The notes beneath the pieces were generated by a model, which was given only the letters and a program-made list of their open reading frames with translations, was not told the DNA's origin and did no database searches. Position numbers and translations under genes: made by a program. 42,146 nucleotides of DNA from a virus, in the IMG/VR virus record IMGVR_UViG_3300024346_000158, positions 1 to 42,146 of that record; one strand, written 5' to 3'. Below, piece by piece: positions 27,496 through 36,196 of this stretch (its first letter is position 1; each line of letters starts with the position of its first letter).

Positions 27496-28443
27496 ATGTC
27501 ATTTGCAAATTTAAAGTCCAAATCAATGGACATCTCCAAACTCGTATCTGCTGCTCAAGAAGCATCTGGCGGCGGAAACACCAACGCGAACAAATACCAA
27601 GACGATCGTAAGTGGAAACCCACTGTCGACGACTCTGGCAACGGTTATGCCGTGATTCGTTTCCTGCCTGAAGTGCAAGGCAGCGACATCCCATTCGTTC
27701 GTTATTGGGATCATGCCTTTAAAGGCCCAACCGGTCAGTGGTACATCGAACGTTCATTGACTACACTGGGTCAGAACGACCCGTTAGGCGAACTAAACTC
27801 ACGTCTGTGGAACTCTGGTATCGAAGAAGATAAAGAGACCGCACGTCGTCAGAAACGTCGCCTGCACTACGTCACTAACATTCTCGTGGTTAATGATCCT
27901 GCAAATCCTGCCAACAATGGCAAGGTAATGATTTACGAGTTCGGTAAGAAAATCTTTGATAAGATCATGGACATGATGCAACCAGAATTTCCTGGCGAGA
28001 CACCGGTCAACGTATTCAATTTCTGGGAAGGTGCGGACTTCGAACTGAAGATTCGTAATGTTGCTGGATATCGAAACTACGACAAGTCTGACTTCAAATC
28101 ACCATCACCTCTTTTGGGTGGCGATGATACTAAGTTGGAGTCGGTGTATAATTCAATGTATGATCTAAATGAATTCACTCAACCGAATTTCCCAAATGCA
28201 TTTGACCCTAATTGGTTCAAGTCTTATGATGACCTGAAAGCTAAGTTGGATACAGTATTGGGTGTTGCTACTGGAAACGGTGCGACTCTAAAGAATGAAG
28301 CCCTCAGTCAATCAGCGGAAGCTGCTCCTGCACGTGAACGGTCTGAACCGACCATCGTATCTGCCCCCGCACCTTCAGCACCTGTTGCTGATGCATCTGA
28401 TGATACTCTATCGTACTTTGCTCAGATGGCTGCAGAACAATAA
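27496..28443 (+). CDS. 32: Single-stranded DNA-binding protein gp32, 315 aa
   Basis: The protein covers single-stranded DNA in replication, recombination and repair and binds other replisome parts through an acidic C-terminus. The N-terminus has FANLKSKSMDISKL, similar to the basic LAST motif for cooperative binding. The core includes YAVIRFLPEVQGSDIPFVRY, and WYIERSLTTLGQNDPLGE stands where T4 has its zinc-binding CPVC. No cysteine is present in the whole protein, so this gp32 lacks the zinc site. The tail (270-315) is Ala/Pro/Glu rich and ends DDTLSYFAQMAAEQ. A UUCG terminator follows. Confidence 0.92.
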   Translation: MSFANLKSKSMDISKLVSAAQEASGGGNTNANKYQDDRKWKPTVDDSGNGYAVIRFLPEVQGSDIPFVRYWDHAFKGPTGQWYIERSLTTLGQNDPLGELNSRLWNSGIEEDKETARRQKRRLHYVTNILVVNDPANPANNGKVMIYEFGKKIFDKIMDMMQPEFPGETPVNVFNFWEGADFELKIRNVAGYRNYDKSDFKSPSPLLGGDDTKLESVYNSMYDLNEFTQPNFPNAFDPNWFKSYDDLKAKLDTVLGVATGNGATLKNEALSQSAEAAPARERSEPTIVSAPAPSAPVADASDDTLSYFAQMAAEQ

Positions 28444-28476
28444 ACCGTCCTTCCATCCTCCTAGGTATGGCGTTTA

Positions 28477-28501
28477 GGGACTCTTCGGAGTCCCTTTTTT
28501 T
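28477..28501 (+). terminator. Rho-independent terminator after gp32
   Basis: GGGACTC-TTCG-GAGTCCC is followed by seven T. It terminates gp32 transcription between converging genes. Its T-run overlaps the last bases of the leftward tape measure gene. Confidence 0.9.
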
Positions 28502-30116
28502 ATGTTCTGGTTCCCATCATAGGGTCGAACATATCCGCGACTAGGAGAGAACCTCCGCTATTATGAATGTTCGAACTGTTGTTAATATTATTGACCTTGG
28601 TCGAACTGTCTACTGCCATTGCTGTCATAGCCATAGCGGTCTTACTTTGTTCTTTTTGTGTCTCATTGAGTGTTTGACTACTGTTGTTGGGTGTTGATTT
28701 CTGTATGTCTTGAGACTTTTGGCCGCCTGTCGCTTCTGATATATCAGTCGCAGAAACCTTTGGTGCAGAAGATATGGCCGAAATCTTATTACCAATCTCT
28801 TCCATAGGAAGTCCTTTCAGACCAACCCCAAAATCCATCTCACTAATACCGTCGAACCAACCTTCTCCAAACTTTCCGCCTTTCCACATGGCGTCAAAGA
28901 GATTTATACTTCCCGCAATAGACTTGGCAAAGTTCTCCATCTGTTCATTGATATTATCCTGATCAACTTCGATGTCGTTAAGACCCTCAATCGAAGACGT
29001 TAAGTTGCTTATTGTTGTGGAAACTTCTTCGATACCCGAAAATTTACTCGCATCAATACCTTCTAACTTCTTCAAAGAACGTGCCGTTTTACTGAAGACA
29101 TCTTCATCACCACGACTGAATAATGAACCTATCATATCCATGATAGAACTTAATCCGCTCGACCCAAATAATGCCAGCATTCCTCCAGCAATAGATTTCA
29201 TTCCATCACCGACCACTAACATATTCGAACCGTCTAGTGAAGATAATGGGTTTAACCCTGCTGCAAGGTTGATCATCATTGTGGACATGCCTTCGCCTGT
29301 CACACCCGCTTTAGCTAAAATATCGCCTATACCAGCAATTGCGCCAAAGAATCCCGCCAGACCAACACCCAATACGGGAAGACCTGCGGCCGCAACGACA
29401 GCAAGAGGGGAAGCAGCTAGTGCAACAATAGCACCGAGAGCAATCATCGATTTGTCGTCAAATGCATTTAGTCCCGTCGCGAAGGATACCATCATGGTGG
29501 TGAGTCCGGTACCACTTATTTTCAAAAGCTCAGCGCCTTTATCGCCCAATGCAAGACCCGCAAAAAATCCACCCAAACCAGCACCGAAGAATGTCATCCT
29601 CGCGGCACCCGCTAGACTGCCAAACTTCGCTCCAATTGCAGCGGCTACACCCATCTTTATGAGTCCATCGGTGGGGGTTTCTGCAAATGCTTCACCAAGA
29701 GTGATCATGTTCTTCTTAGTGGACTGCATATCGGCACCAATCATTGCTTGCGCCGTATCACCTAATGATAGACCAGTAAAGAATGCTCCGATACCAAAAC
29801 CTAACGCACCGAGTCCCGCCGCCATACCGGCGCCCTTGGCAGCAATACCAAGACCTCCAGCAAGAGCAGCTCCCATCATGCCGGGCTTTTTGTCGGCTTT
29901 GTCGGCCCTGGCGGGCCCGGCCGACGGGGCGGACTTGCCAGATGCCGCAGCTGCGGTTTGCGATTCTTTCTTAGCTTCGAGATCGTCTAGTTTACTTTGT
30001 TCATCCAGTATTTTTCGGGCGTTGAGAGATTCCGAGATTGTGCGAATATCGGTTTTTATATTAACGAGAGTTTCGTTACCGTTGCGGACGGCATCAGTTA
30101 GGTTTTTTATTGACAT
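28500..30116 (-). CDS. 29: Tail tape measure/baseplate hub protein (gp29-like), 538 aa
   Basis: The protein starts with a coiled coil (MSIKNLTDAVRNGNETLVNI onward), then a linker rich in Ala, Lys and Ser. A long hydrophobic Gly/Ala-rich region (about residues 80-280) has several membrane-like helices, and the end is Ser/Asn/Thr rich. This is the layout of a tape measure protein, which sets tail length and passes into the host envelope. It lies directly after the gp26/gp51 chaperone pair, as lambda H lies after G/GT. T4 gp29 has 590 residues. The assignment rests on position and composition rather than specific motifs. Confidence 0.75.
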   Translation of the reverse strand: MSIKNLTDAVRNGNETLVNIKTDIRTISESLNARKILDEQSKLDDLEAKKESQTAAAASGKSAPSAGPARADKADKKPGMMGAALAGGLGIAAKGAGMAAGLGALGFGIGAFFTGLSLGDTAQAMIGADMQSTKKNMITLGEAFAETPTDGLIKMGVAAAIGAKFGSLAGAARMTFFGAGLGGFFAGLALGDKGAELLKISGTGLTTMMVSFATGLNAFDDKSMIALGAIVALAASPLAVVAAAGLPVLGVGLAGFFGAIAGIGDILAKAGVTGEGMSTMMINLAAGLNPLSSLDGSNMLVVGDGMKSIAGGMLALFGSSGLSSIMDMIGSLFSRGDEDVFSKTARSLKKLEGIDASKFSGIEEVSTTISNLTSSIEGLNDIEVDQDNINEQMENFAKSIAGSINLFDAMWKGGKFGEGWFDGISEMDFGVGLKGLPMEEIGNKISAISSAPKVSATDISEATGGQKSQDIQKSTPNNSSQTLNETQKEQSKTAMAMTAMAVDSSTKVNNINNSSNIHNSGGSLLVADMFDPMMGTRT

Positions 30117-30121
30117 TGCTG

Positions 30122-30307
30122 TTAATATCCTTTTTGTCTAGACCTCTCGGTCTTTTCTTTTATATCATCAATCAACATAGTCAAATAAATCTCCCTCTCC
30201 CAAGGTAACATACTTTCCACATCATCTAAAGAATAATTGAAGTTATTCAGTAGTTGAAAGTTAACTTGATAGTAGTTAGCCAAAGTGTCATGCGAGAGGT
30301 TTACTAA
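30122..30307 (-). CDS. 51: gp51-like extension reached by -1 frameshift from gp26
   Basis: In the -1 frame relative to gp26 a 61-codon frame runs from the slippery site to TAA (30122-30124). The sequence (LVNLSHDTLANYYQVNFQLL, later SLDDVESMLPWEREIYLTML) matches my memory of gp51 baseplate hub assembly catalyst of T4-like phages. No ATG or GTG with a ribosome binding site is near its start, so it is most likely made only as a gp26-gp51 fusion of 296 residues. A separate start at an internal TTG is the alternative. Confidence 0.8.
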   Translation of the reverse strand, partial: LVNLSHDTLANYYQVNFQLLNNFNYSLDDVESMLPWEREIYLTMLIDDIKEKTERSRQKGY

Positions 30308-31011
30308 AAAAAATCATCCATGCCTTTTAAGACTCTATTCGAAGTCTCCCCGCATGAAGTACATTTATAGTCTATGTTCTTTTGTACACTTGGTATGTTG
30401 TTAACAAAATCAGCCAGTTTCGTGAACTGATCGGGACTCATTGATTCAATAAAATTGATTATCTCTTCTCGTGACTCATCCTTTACCGAAAACCGTTCTT
30501 CTTCTGTCTGGATAGAGTCCATGCACATGATCAACAATTCGATAAGAGATTCTGTCACACTGGTGCCTTCGAGCATATTAGGGTTGTCTACCAACTCTTG
30601 GTATGTCGGGAACCGCATTTTCACACTTACATCTTTTGTAACTTTAATAAGAGTTGGTTTAATATCGCCTTCAACTTTTACATCCGAAAGGTCTACGTCA
30701 ACTTCGTTGCTTTCAGAACAAGCTGAACACGGTAGTACGATCTTGGTACTTTCTCCTACCGACTTAACACGAATGTTGGTAAATACATAATCTACATCGA
30801 ACGTAGATAGTTCATTTTCTAACGGTTGTTCTACACACGAATGTATAGTTTTAACGATTGCTCGTAACAGACCCTTTCTATCTTGAGTCTCTAAAGCAAT
30901 CAATAAGTTTTTCTGTTCTTTCACTAAGAACGGACGAAATGTAACGGACTGTCCGGTCGAAGGTATTGTCAGAGCATAAGTTGGTGAGTCATTCAGTCTT
31001 GGTAAAGCCAT
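30304..31011 (-). CDS. 26: Baseplate hub assembly protein gp26, 235 aa
   Basis: The protein begins MALPRLNDSPTYALTIPSTG and has VTFRPFLVKEQKNLLIALET, as T4-like gp26 proteins do (T4_baseplate family). Two CxxC pairs (CSAC about 115-118; CTSC about 220-223) probably form a zinc ribbon. It acts in assembly of the baseplate hub and tape measure and is probably a tail assembly chaperone. The frame ends in GATTTTTTTTAG; the run of eight T directly before the UAG stop is the slippery site for gp51. Confidence 0.85.
   Translation of the reverse strand: MALPRLNDSPTYALTIPSTGQSVTFRPFLVKEQKNLLIALETQDRKGLLRAIVKTIHSCVEQPLENELSTFDVDYVFTNIRVKSVGESTKIVLPCSACSESNEVDVDLSDVKVEGDIKPTLIKVTKDVSVKMRFPTYQELVDNPNMLEGTSVTESLIELLIMCMDSIQTEEERFSVKDESREEIINFIESMSPDQFTKLADFVNNIPSVQKNIDYKCTSCGETSNRVLKGMDDFF
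30307..30313 (-). other. Slippery heptamer for -1 frameshifting
   Basis: On the minus strand the gp26 codons read GAT TTT TTT TAG, so T-TTT-TTT is a perfect X-XXY-YYZ heptamer followed directly by a stop. A -1 shift gives TTA GTA AAC and opens the gp51 frame. AAAAGG stands about ten bases upstream and could act as an internal Shine-Dalgarno stimulator. No strong downstream hairpin is obvious. Confidence 0.8.
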
Positions 31012-31038
31012 TATCTATCCTATATTATATAATAATAA

Positions 31039-31770
31039 TTAAATTAGTCCACCTAAGTTTAGTCCCAACAGACCACTTAATAATGAACGTTTATCTTCTG
31101 CTACTTTCCAGTCAGTGTATGAGAACTGAACTGTGAATTCTACTAAACCATCCGCTTCGTTTGTTAACTGTATAGCCTGAAACGTAGTTGGGAAGGCATC
31201 CAATAGTTCTACTGTATATATAGAAGACCCACCCAAGTCGAAATTGAGGTCGAAGGGCCCGATATCGAATCCAAACCTTGCTTGGGGTTTCATCAATTGA
31301 TGGATCTTAATTGATTTGGCGTATCCATTTTCGCCTAATTTATACCCAACTTCCCCAACGTCCAATCCATCGGGCACGGTTTTAGTCTCTTTCTTTTCGC
31401 CGTCAGGCCCTTCGACCTTCTCACTTTCTTCGGCAGGAACTTCCTTTGTTTTCTTGGCGGTGAACTGATCACCTACCATCAACTGTCTCCAAGTATCAAA
31501 ATACTTCTTGACGCCATAGTCATTCAATACATGGAACGTCATAGAGATATCGTCGACTAAATATCCACTGACAATCTTTTCGTTATGGATGCCGATAGCA
31601 CGATCTAACGTGGTGATCTGTTTTCCTGGCATATCCACTGATTTACAGAGAACATTTAACGCACGTGATCCAGCTCCCTTCATTGGAGGTAGTGTGACCA
31701 TATACTGATTGGCCATTGCAATACCGTTCTTCGATATTATTCGACCCTTTAGTTCTTCTATTGACGACAT
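31039..31770 (-). CDS. 54: Tail tube initiator/tube-like protein (gp54-like), 243 aa
   Basis: The sequence has NQYMVTLPPMKGAGSRALNV, then LCKSVDMPGKQITTLDRAIG, VDDISMTFHVLNDYGVKKYF with DTWRQLMV, and YTVELLDAFPTTFQAIQLTN near the end. This matches the tail tube family (gp19/gp54). The tube-initiator role is inferred because gp48 is next to it on the other strand and no sheath is present. An acidic Lys/Glu insertion lies at about 108-132. It follows 31774 by three bases. Confidence 0.7.
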   Translation of the reverse strand: MSSIEELKGRIISKNGIAMANQYMVTLPPMKGAGSRALNVLCKSVDMPGKQITTLDRAIGIHNEKIVSGYLVDDISMTFHVLNDYGVKKYFDTWRQLMVGDQFTAKKTKEVPAEESEKVEGPDGEKKETKTVPDGLDVGEVGYKLGENGYAKSIKIHQLMKPQARFGFDIGPFDLNFDLGGSSIYTVELLDAFPTTFQAIQLTNEADGLVEFTVQFSYTDWKVAEDKRSLLSGLLGLNLGGLI

Positions 31771-31773
31771 TTA

Positions 31774-32364
31774 TTATTCACCTATCATTTTTTTAGAGTC
31801 TGCATAGACTTTCTTAGAGTTCGCCTTGCGGAACTGTGCCGTCGGGAGGAATGTGGCAATCTCCCACTCTGGTGCCGGTACTAATGCAAACTTACTTTTT
31901 ACGTGTGAATTCAAATAGTGTTTGAGACACGGTTTGTAGTACTTGAATTTCGATGCACGAGCGAGTAACTCATAAGTCATTTTAAAACGTGTAGTATCGT
32001 TATACTTATTGTTAGTGGTAATCTCCAACAACCCATCTAACATCTTAGCGCGTAAGATAGGAGGTAGGTAGTGAAGGTTCAATCCTAGGAATCCGCCTTC
32101 TGCGGGCCCGACGACGACCACTAAAGGAAACGTATCGTAGTATGGCAACGTTTCTTTATGCTTAGGGTCGTAGAAGAACATGTACATACCACCGACGATC
32201 TCTCGACCCGTCACTTTCAACGGTTCTTCTTTCATCAATGCTTCGCGATTGATGCTGCGGAGATTCTTAACCTTACTTTGGAACCATGCGCGAGACTCTT
32301 TGGTGCGAGGTGTAATACCAGCACGAAATGCCTGTAGTTCTAATCGGTTAAATATGTTAGACAT
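31774..32364 (-). CDS. 2: T4-like virion protein, possible DNA end protector gp2, 196 aa
   Basis: The sequence has SRAWFQSKVKNLRSINREAL, MYMFFYDPKHKETLPYYDTF, PLVVVVGPAEGGFLGLNLHY with LPP, and WEIATFLPTAQF. These are the signature of a conserved marine T4-like protein usually called gp2 (DNA end protector). The adjacency to gp4 fits T4, where genes 2 and 4 are neighbours. T4 gp2 is longer (about 270 residues), so the name is tentative. It has its own late promoter at 32406. Confidence 0.55.
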   Translation of the reverse strand: MSNIFNRLELQAFRAGITPRTKESRAWFQSKVKNLRSINREALMKEEPLKVTGREIVGGMYMFFYDPKHKETLPYYDTFPLVVVVGPAEGGFLGLNLHYLPPILRAKMLDGLLEITTNNKYNDTTRFKMTYELLARASKFKYYKPCLKHYLNSHVKSKFALVPAPEWEIATFLPTAQFRKANSKKVYADSKKMIGE

Positions 32365-32405
32365 AATATTCCTGTTTATATGCGATCATTAAGACCGATC
32401 ACTTC

Positions 32406-32413
32406 TATTTATA
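32406..32413 (-). promoter_or_regulatory. Leftward T4-type late promoter
   Basis: TATAAATA on the minus strand lies 42 bases before the start at 32364. It probably drives the operon gp2-like, gp54-like, gp26/gp51 and gp29, as no other late promoter is seen in that run. Confidence 0.75.
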
Positions 32414-32419
32414 CAGGAA

Positions 32420-32932
32420 CTATTTCTTCTTCTTACGAAAGGGGGCTAGTTTTTTTAATGGTTTCTTGGCACGAATACTTTGAGTGGATTTGGGCATGAT
32501 ACCCATAGCGGTAAGTTCTTTCTCTGTCCATACTTCAAAATGATGTCCTCGACTGTCGGCATATTCTTTCGCGGCCTTCCATTTGGACTGGTTCTTTATG
32601 AAAGTGAGTCCTTCATTCAGAAGCGTTTGACGGGTCTTCCCCTGTTTACGTTCGGGCCGCAGGGTTTCTTTGTGAGGTTTGACTTCTACAATAACTATTC
32701 TTCCAGACTTATATTTGATTACAAAATCCGTAAAGTATCGGTGAAGTTTCTTATCAGTCTCGCATATATACGGTATTACTAACTCCTCGGACATCCACTG
32801 TTCTACTTCCGGATTAATATCACACCACTTCATGACATGACGTTCCCACATGCTTCGGTAGACCACATTCTCCACGTCGCCGGCATACTTGTGCGGATTT
32901 GTGGGTTTGTATCTTCCTTTATGAGTTCGCAT
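32420..32932 (-). CDS. 4: Head completion protein gp4 (TnsA-like nuclease fold), 170 aa
   Basis: The protein begins MRTHKGRYKPTNPHKYAGDV and has YRSMWERHVMKWCDINPEVE, HRYFTDFVIKYKSGRIVIVE with VKP, and NQSKWKAAKEYADSRG. These match T4 gp4 (gp50/65), needed to finish filled heads before tail joining. The D...ExK arrangement resembles the TnsA/PD-(D/E)XK nuclease core. ATG 32932 is chosen over earlier ATGs because it lies just after the late promoter at 32962; the tail is Lys rich. Confidence 0.85.
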   Translation of the reverse strand: MRTHKGRYKPTNPHKYAGDVENVVYRSMWERHVMKWCDINPEVEQWMSEELVIPYICETDKKLHRYFTDFVIKYKSGRIVIVEVKPHKETLRPERKQGKTRQTLLNEGLTFIKNQSKWKAAKEYADSRGHHFEVWTEKELTAMGIMPKSTQSIRAKKPLKKLAPFRKKKK

Positions 32933-32944
32933 TTGTACTACACG

Positions 32945-32969
32945 TATAAATAGAGTAATCATATTTATA
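32945..32969. promoter_or_regulatory. Divergent late promoter pair (gp48 right, gp4 left)
   Basis: TATAAATA at 32945-32952 reads right to gp48 (ATG 32986), and TATAAATA on the minus strand at 32969-32962 reads left to gp4 (ATG 32932). The two boxes face so that their transcripts overlap by about 20 bases at the 5' ends. The two units are therefore switched on together. Confidence 0.8.
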
Positions 32970-32985
32970 CTAAAGGTTATTCCCA

Positions 32986-34140
32986 ATGTCAAATCGAGAT
33001 GACGTGACAAAGACGGTAGAGTCGAAATCTACTGCTCAGCCAGCACCGGCAAATGTTATCAGTTTGTTACAATACCCACTAGAAGACCAATTGAAGAGTC
33101 AACAAAGACGATATGGCGCTCAGATATCTTTTCAACTTGTCCAGATAAAACCTGTTGAAGTTAAAGGCGGCGGCGGAGCACTTGCCGATGCGGTCAAGAA
33201 GGCTAGTACAACTGTTGATGAACAGGGTCTGGCGGCCGCAGCGGGAACTGCGCTTCAGGCAGCCGGTGAGTATATCGTCGATAAAGTATCGGAAGCAGCA
33301 AGTGGTGTCTACAACTACGTGGCGGGCACTTCTGATACTGCCGAAACAAAGTCCGAGGTTGCTGGAACACCAGCTCCCACCGAAGATACGTCTGATATTT
33401 CGGTACAGGATAGGGAAGAGACTCAATTAAATCAATATATCAAACTATACCTACCCGTAGCATTTACGGTAAACGATTCCTTAAACTATAGTGACACGGA
33501 TTTAGGAACACTTGGCGCAACTGCATTGGGTGTTATGAACGCGGGTGGTAGTGCAACTAAGGCAATTTCTGCCGGTCTGACCGAGGGATTAAAATCTATC
33601 GGAGACTTTGCTTCGGGTGCAGCGACAGGGGATATGGCTAGAGTTGGTCTACTACGTGCAGCTAAGTTACCTGGCATACCCGAGGAACTTAGAGCAGCTA
33701 CTTCTATTGCGGGTGCAGTGACACTTAACCCTAATACCCGTGCAATGTTCAAGGGTGTTGGCGCGAACAGAGAATTTACATTTCAGTTTAAGTTTTTGCC
33801 TAAGAGTAAGGACGAAGCTGAGATGGTCAAACAAATTATCAAGAAGTTTAGAACACACGCATACCCGATATCTATAAACGCAGGGGGTATTAGCGTCGGT
33901 TACAAATATCCAGAATTGTTTAATATATCCATTAAATACAATGGACGCAATATTGAAGGCGAAGATGGGGTTGACGTTGGTACTAAGATAAAGAACTGTT
34001 TTCTGAAAACAATATCTACCAACTATAACTCTTCGGCCATGTCATTCCATGCGGACGGTAATCCAACAGAAATTGATATGACCTTAACTTTCGTCGAAGA
34101 AAGAACTCTCACTAGGAAAGATATTGAGGAAGGTTTCTAA
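32986..34140 (+). CDS. 48: Baseplate tail tube cap gp48, 384 aa
   Basis: The C-terminal third has LNPNTRAMFKGVGANREFTF, FQFKFLPKSKDEAEMVKQII and KKFRTHAYP, the signature of T4-like gp48, which caps the baseplate and starts the tail tube. The N-terminal region is a less conserved, Ala-rich segment (45-150). T4 gp48 has 364 residues. The gene has its own late promoter and overlaps gp53 by one base (TAATG). Confidence 0.85.
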   Translation: MSNRDDVTKTVESKSTAQPAPANVISLLQYPLEDQLKSQQRRYGAQISFQLVQIKPVEVKGGGGALADAVKKASTTVDEQGLAAAAGTALQAAGEYIVDKVSEAASGVYNYVAGTSDTAETKSEVAGTPAPTEDTSDISVQDREETQLNQYIKLYLPVAFTVNDSLNYSDTDLGTLGATALGVMNAGGSATKAISAGLTEGLKSIGDFASGAATGDMARVGLLRAAKLPGIPEELRAATSIAGAVTLNPNTRAMFKGVGANREFTFQFKFLPKSKDEAEMVKQIIKKFRTHAYPISINAGGISVGYKYPELFNISIKYNGRNIEGEDGVDVGTKIKNCFLKTISTNYNSSAMSFHADGNPTEIDMTLTFVEERTLTRKDIEEGF

Positions 34141-34886
34141 TGTCATATTTCAAAAATTTCCCTAAAATATTCTACACGTTCGGCGATGGTAGTGAAAGTG
34201 TACTCACGCAGAATATAACTGCTTACGCTGAAGTCTTGGATGAAGTGAAATCGGCTGCATCATTCTATCAAGATTATTATATTAGAGATGGGGAGAGACC
34301 TGATCACGTAGCTACGGTATTATATGATAATCCGGAGTTACATTGGGTATTCTATTTGATGAACGATAAGATCCGTGAACGAGGGTGGCCACTAAAAAAT
34401 AGTGAACTTGCTACTAAGATTTTAGAAGACTTTCCGAACATTACTTTAATTGCCGATGATCCTGAGTTATATAATAAATTTCAGGTCGGTCAATTTGTCG
34501 TAGGGTTCACGGCCGACCCTGATGAACCAACTGCCGCCGCGAAAATCATACACCGAGACCTTTCTCTGGGACAAATAATCATAGAAGTTTTCAATGGTTC
34601 TTTCACTAACGTCACACACGTGACCAGTCAGACCATTTCCGGTTATGAAACGATTGATCGGGTAACTGTAGTGAACGAGTATAATGCCCCACATCATTAT
34701 GTTAATGCTGATGGTGAATGGGTGGACATAAATCCATTCGAAGGCCCTTCAGAATTCGACATTCCGGTTACTAATGCCGAACACTATATCTATGAAAATG
34801 ATGCAATGCGTCAGATACAAGTGTTGCGACCAGCTAACGTTAATCAGGTTATCAAAGCATTCCGTGATGCGGTGAAAAGTCAATGA
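34140..34886 (+). CDS. 53: Baseplate wedge protein gp53, 248 aa
   Basis: The protein begins MSYFKNFPKIFYTFGDGSES, has YYIRDGERPDHVATVLYDNP, then ELHWVFYLMND and WPLKNSELATKI, as gp53 of marine T4-like phages does. gp53 is part of the wedge and binds neighbouring wedges together. The middle (about 110-170) holds a beta-rich insertion compared with T4. It overlaps the next gene (ATGA). Confidence 0.85.
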   Translation: MSYFKNFPKIFYTFGDGSESVLTQNITAYAEVLDEVKSAASFYQDYYIRDGERPDHVATVLYDNPELHWVFYLMNDKIRERGWPLKNSELATKILEDFPNITLIADDPELYNKFQVGQFVVGFTADPDEPTAAAKIIHRDLSLGQIIIEVFNGSFTNVTHVTSQTISGYETIDRVTVVNEYNAPHHYVNADGEWVDINPFEGPSEFDIPVTNAEHYIYENDAMRQIQVLRPANVNQVIKAFRDAVKSQ

Positions 34887-36196
34887 GTGGTGCATCACCA
34901 AGTGCGGTAGACCACGCTACCGATATTGCTTATAGAGTGATCTTGTCTTCGGGCAAGATATCTAAGCCTATCGACATTAGTGTAATGGTCACGGACATTG
35001 ATATCTTTGAACATATAGAGAAACCCTATTTGACTGGGGTCGTTGGGTTTTTGGATTCGACTGATGTTCTCGGGTCTACCGATTTCGGCGGTGGAGAAAA
35101 ATTAGAAATCACCTTGAGCTCTGACCAGATCGATGGTGCAACTATTGTCAAGACCTTCTACATTGATACTATAATGTCTAGTGTTAAGGGCAATGATAGT
35201 AATGAGTATATCATATTTCATATTATAGAAGACATTGGTTATGAATCGAATTTGCGCAATGTCAACAAGTCATATACTGGCAAAGCGTCAAAGATACTAG
35301 CATCTATATGTTCTGAATATTTTGAAAAGAAGAAGTGTTTGTCGACAGCGAATGATTCCCATGAAATGAAAGTCATTGTTCCTAATCTAACGCCACTAGA
35401 TGCAATGTGTTGGATCAAAAACAAAACCACCACTGAAGATGGTTACCCGTTCTACTTGTTTTCTGCGCTTCAAGTTAAGGATTTGGTATTCATGGATCTA
35501 GAGTCCTTGATGAAAGCCGCTCCCTCGAACCGTAATGCTCCATTCACGTATGCTCAGGCTGATGTTGGTGATGTTGATATTGATCACTCGCAGAAACGTA
35601 GAACGATATTGAGTTATAGTTATTCCAAAACAGAAAATCTGTTCAATCTTATCGCTGCGGGTCATATTGGGGCTAGACATCAATTCTTCGACGTGACCGA
35701 AAACTATATGACTCCTATAAAGTTTGATGTAACGAAAGACGTTATCGGTAAACTAGAATCTAGCAACATCGTGAAAGATAAACCATTATATTCGAATGAA
35801 TACCGATTGAGGGGAATATCTTTTAACGACATTGAAAGTCGAGTGACTTCACAGATTGGCGGAACTAGTGCTTATGAAAATCATAAGACGTTTTCAGAAC
35901 GAGATACCGAAGGTATGTATCGGTTGGATGTTGCTGGACGTTCTATGTCAGCTTTGATAAAGAAGTCTCCACTGTCCTTTGTTGTAAACGGTATCGACTT
36001 CTTTAAGGAGGGTTCGCACAATACCCTCGGCAGAAAGTTGCGACTTAGATTCCTGAGTAATAGTGAAAATGAAGATAATCCTTTTGACACACAGAAGTCG
36101 GGGGACTATTTAATATTCTCTGCGAAACACTCAATTAAAAAAGAGGGGTATCATATCTCTCTAACGGGCGTTAAATTAGATAATGGTGAAGTGTAA
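34883..36196 (+). CDS. 27: Baseplate hub protein gp27-like, 437 aa
   Basis: The protein lies between gp53 and the gp5-like spike and has the length of a hub ring protein (T4 gp27, 391 residues). SKPIDISVMVTDIDIFEHIE, with KPYLTGVVGFLD, and LNLIAAGHIGARHQFFDVTE are consistent with the tail hub fold. The hub links tail tube to spike and binds gp5. The family call relies on position and these patterns; some phages call it a gp5-gp27 hub partner. The stop overlaps the next start (TAATG). Confidence 0.7.
   Translation: MSGASPSAVDHATDIAYRVILSSGKISKPIDISVMVTDIDIFEHIEKPYLTGVVGFLDSTDVLGSTDFGGGEKLEITLSSDQIDGATIVKTFYIDTIMSSVKGNDSNEYIIFHIIEDIGYESNLRNVNKSYTGKASKILASICSEYFEKKKCLSTANDSHEMKVIVPNLTPLDAMCWIKNKTTTEDGYPFYLFSALQVKDLVFMDLESLMKAAPSNRNAPFTYAQADVGDVDIDHSQKRRTILSYSYSKTENLFNLIAAGHIGARHQFFDVTENYMTPIKFDVTKDVIGKLESSNIVKDKPLYSNEYRLRGISFNDIESRVTSQIGGTSAYENHKTFSERDTEGMYRLDVAGRSMSALIKKSPLSFVVNGIDFFKEGSHNTLGRKLRLRFLSNSENEDNPFDTQKSGDYLIFSAKHSIKKEGYHISLTGVKLDNGEV

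Noticed and set aside
28972-30141. A 389-codon rightward open frame opposite the tape measure gene
   Set aside because: It is the mirror of the Ala/Gly-rich gp29 frame (Pro/Ala/Ser-rich translation, no ribosome binding site, no family), so it is a shadow.
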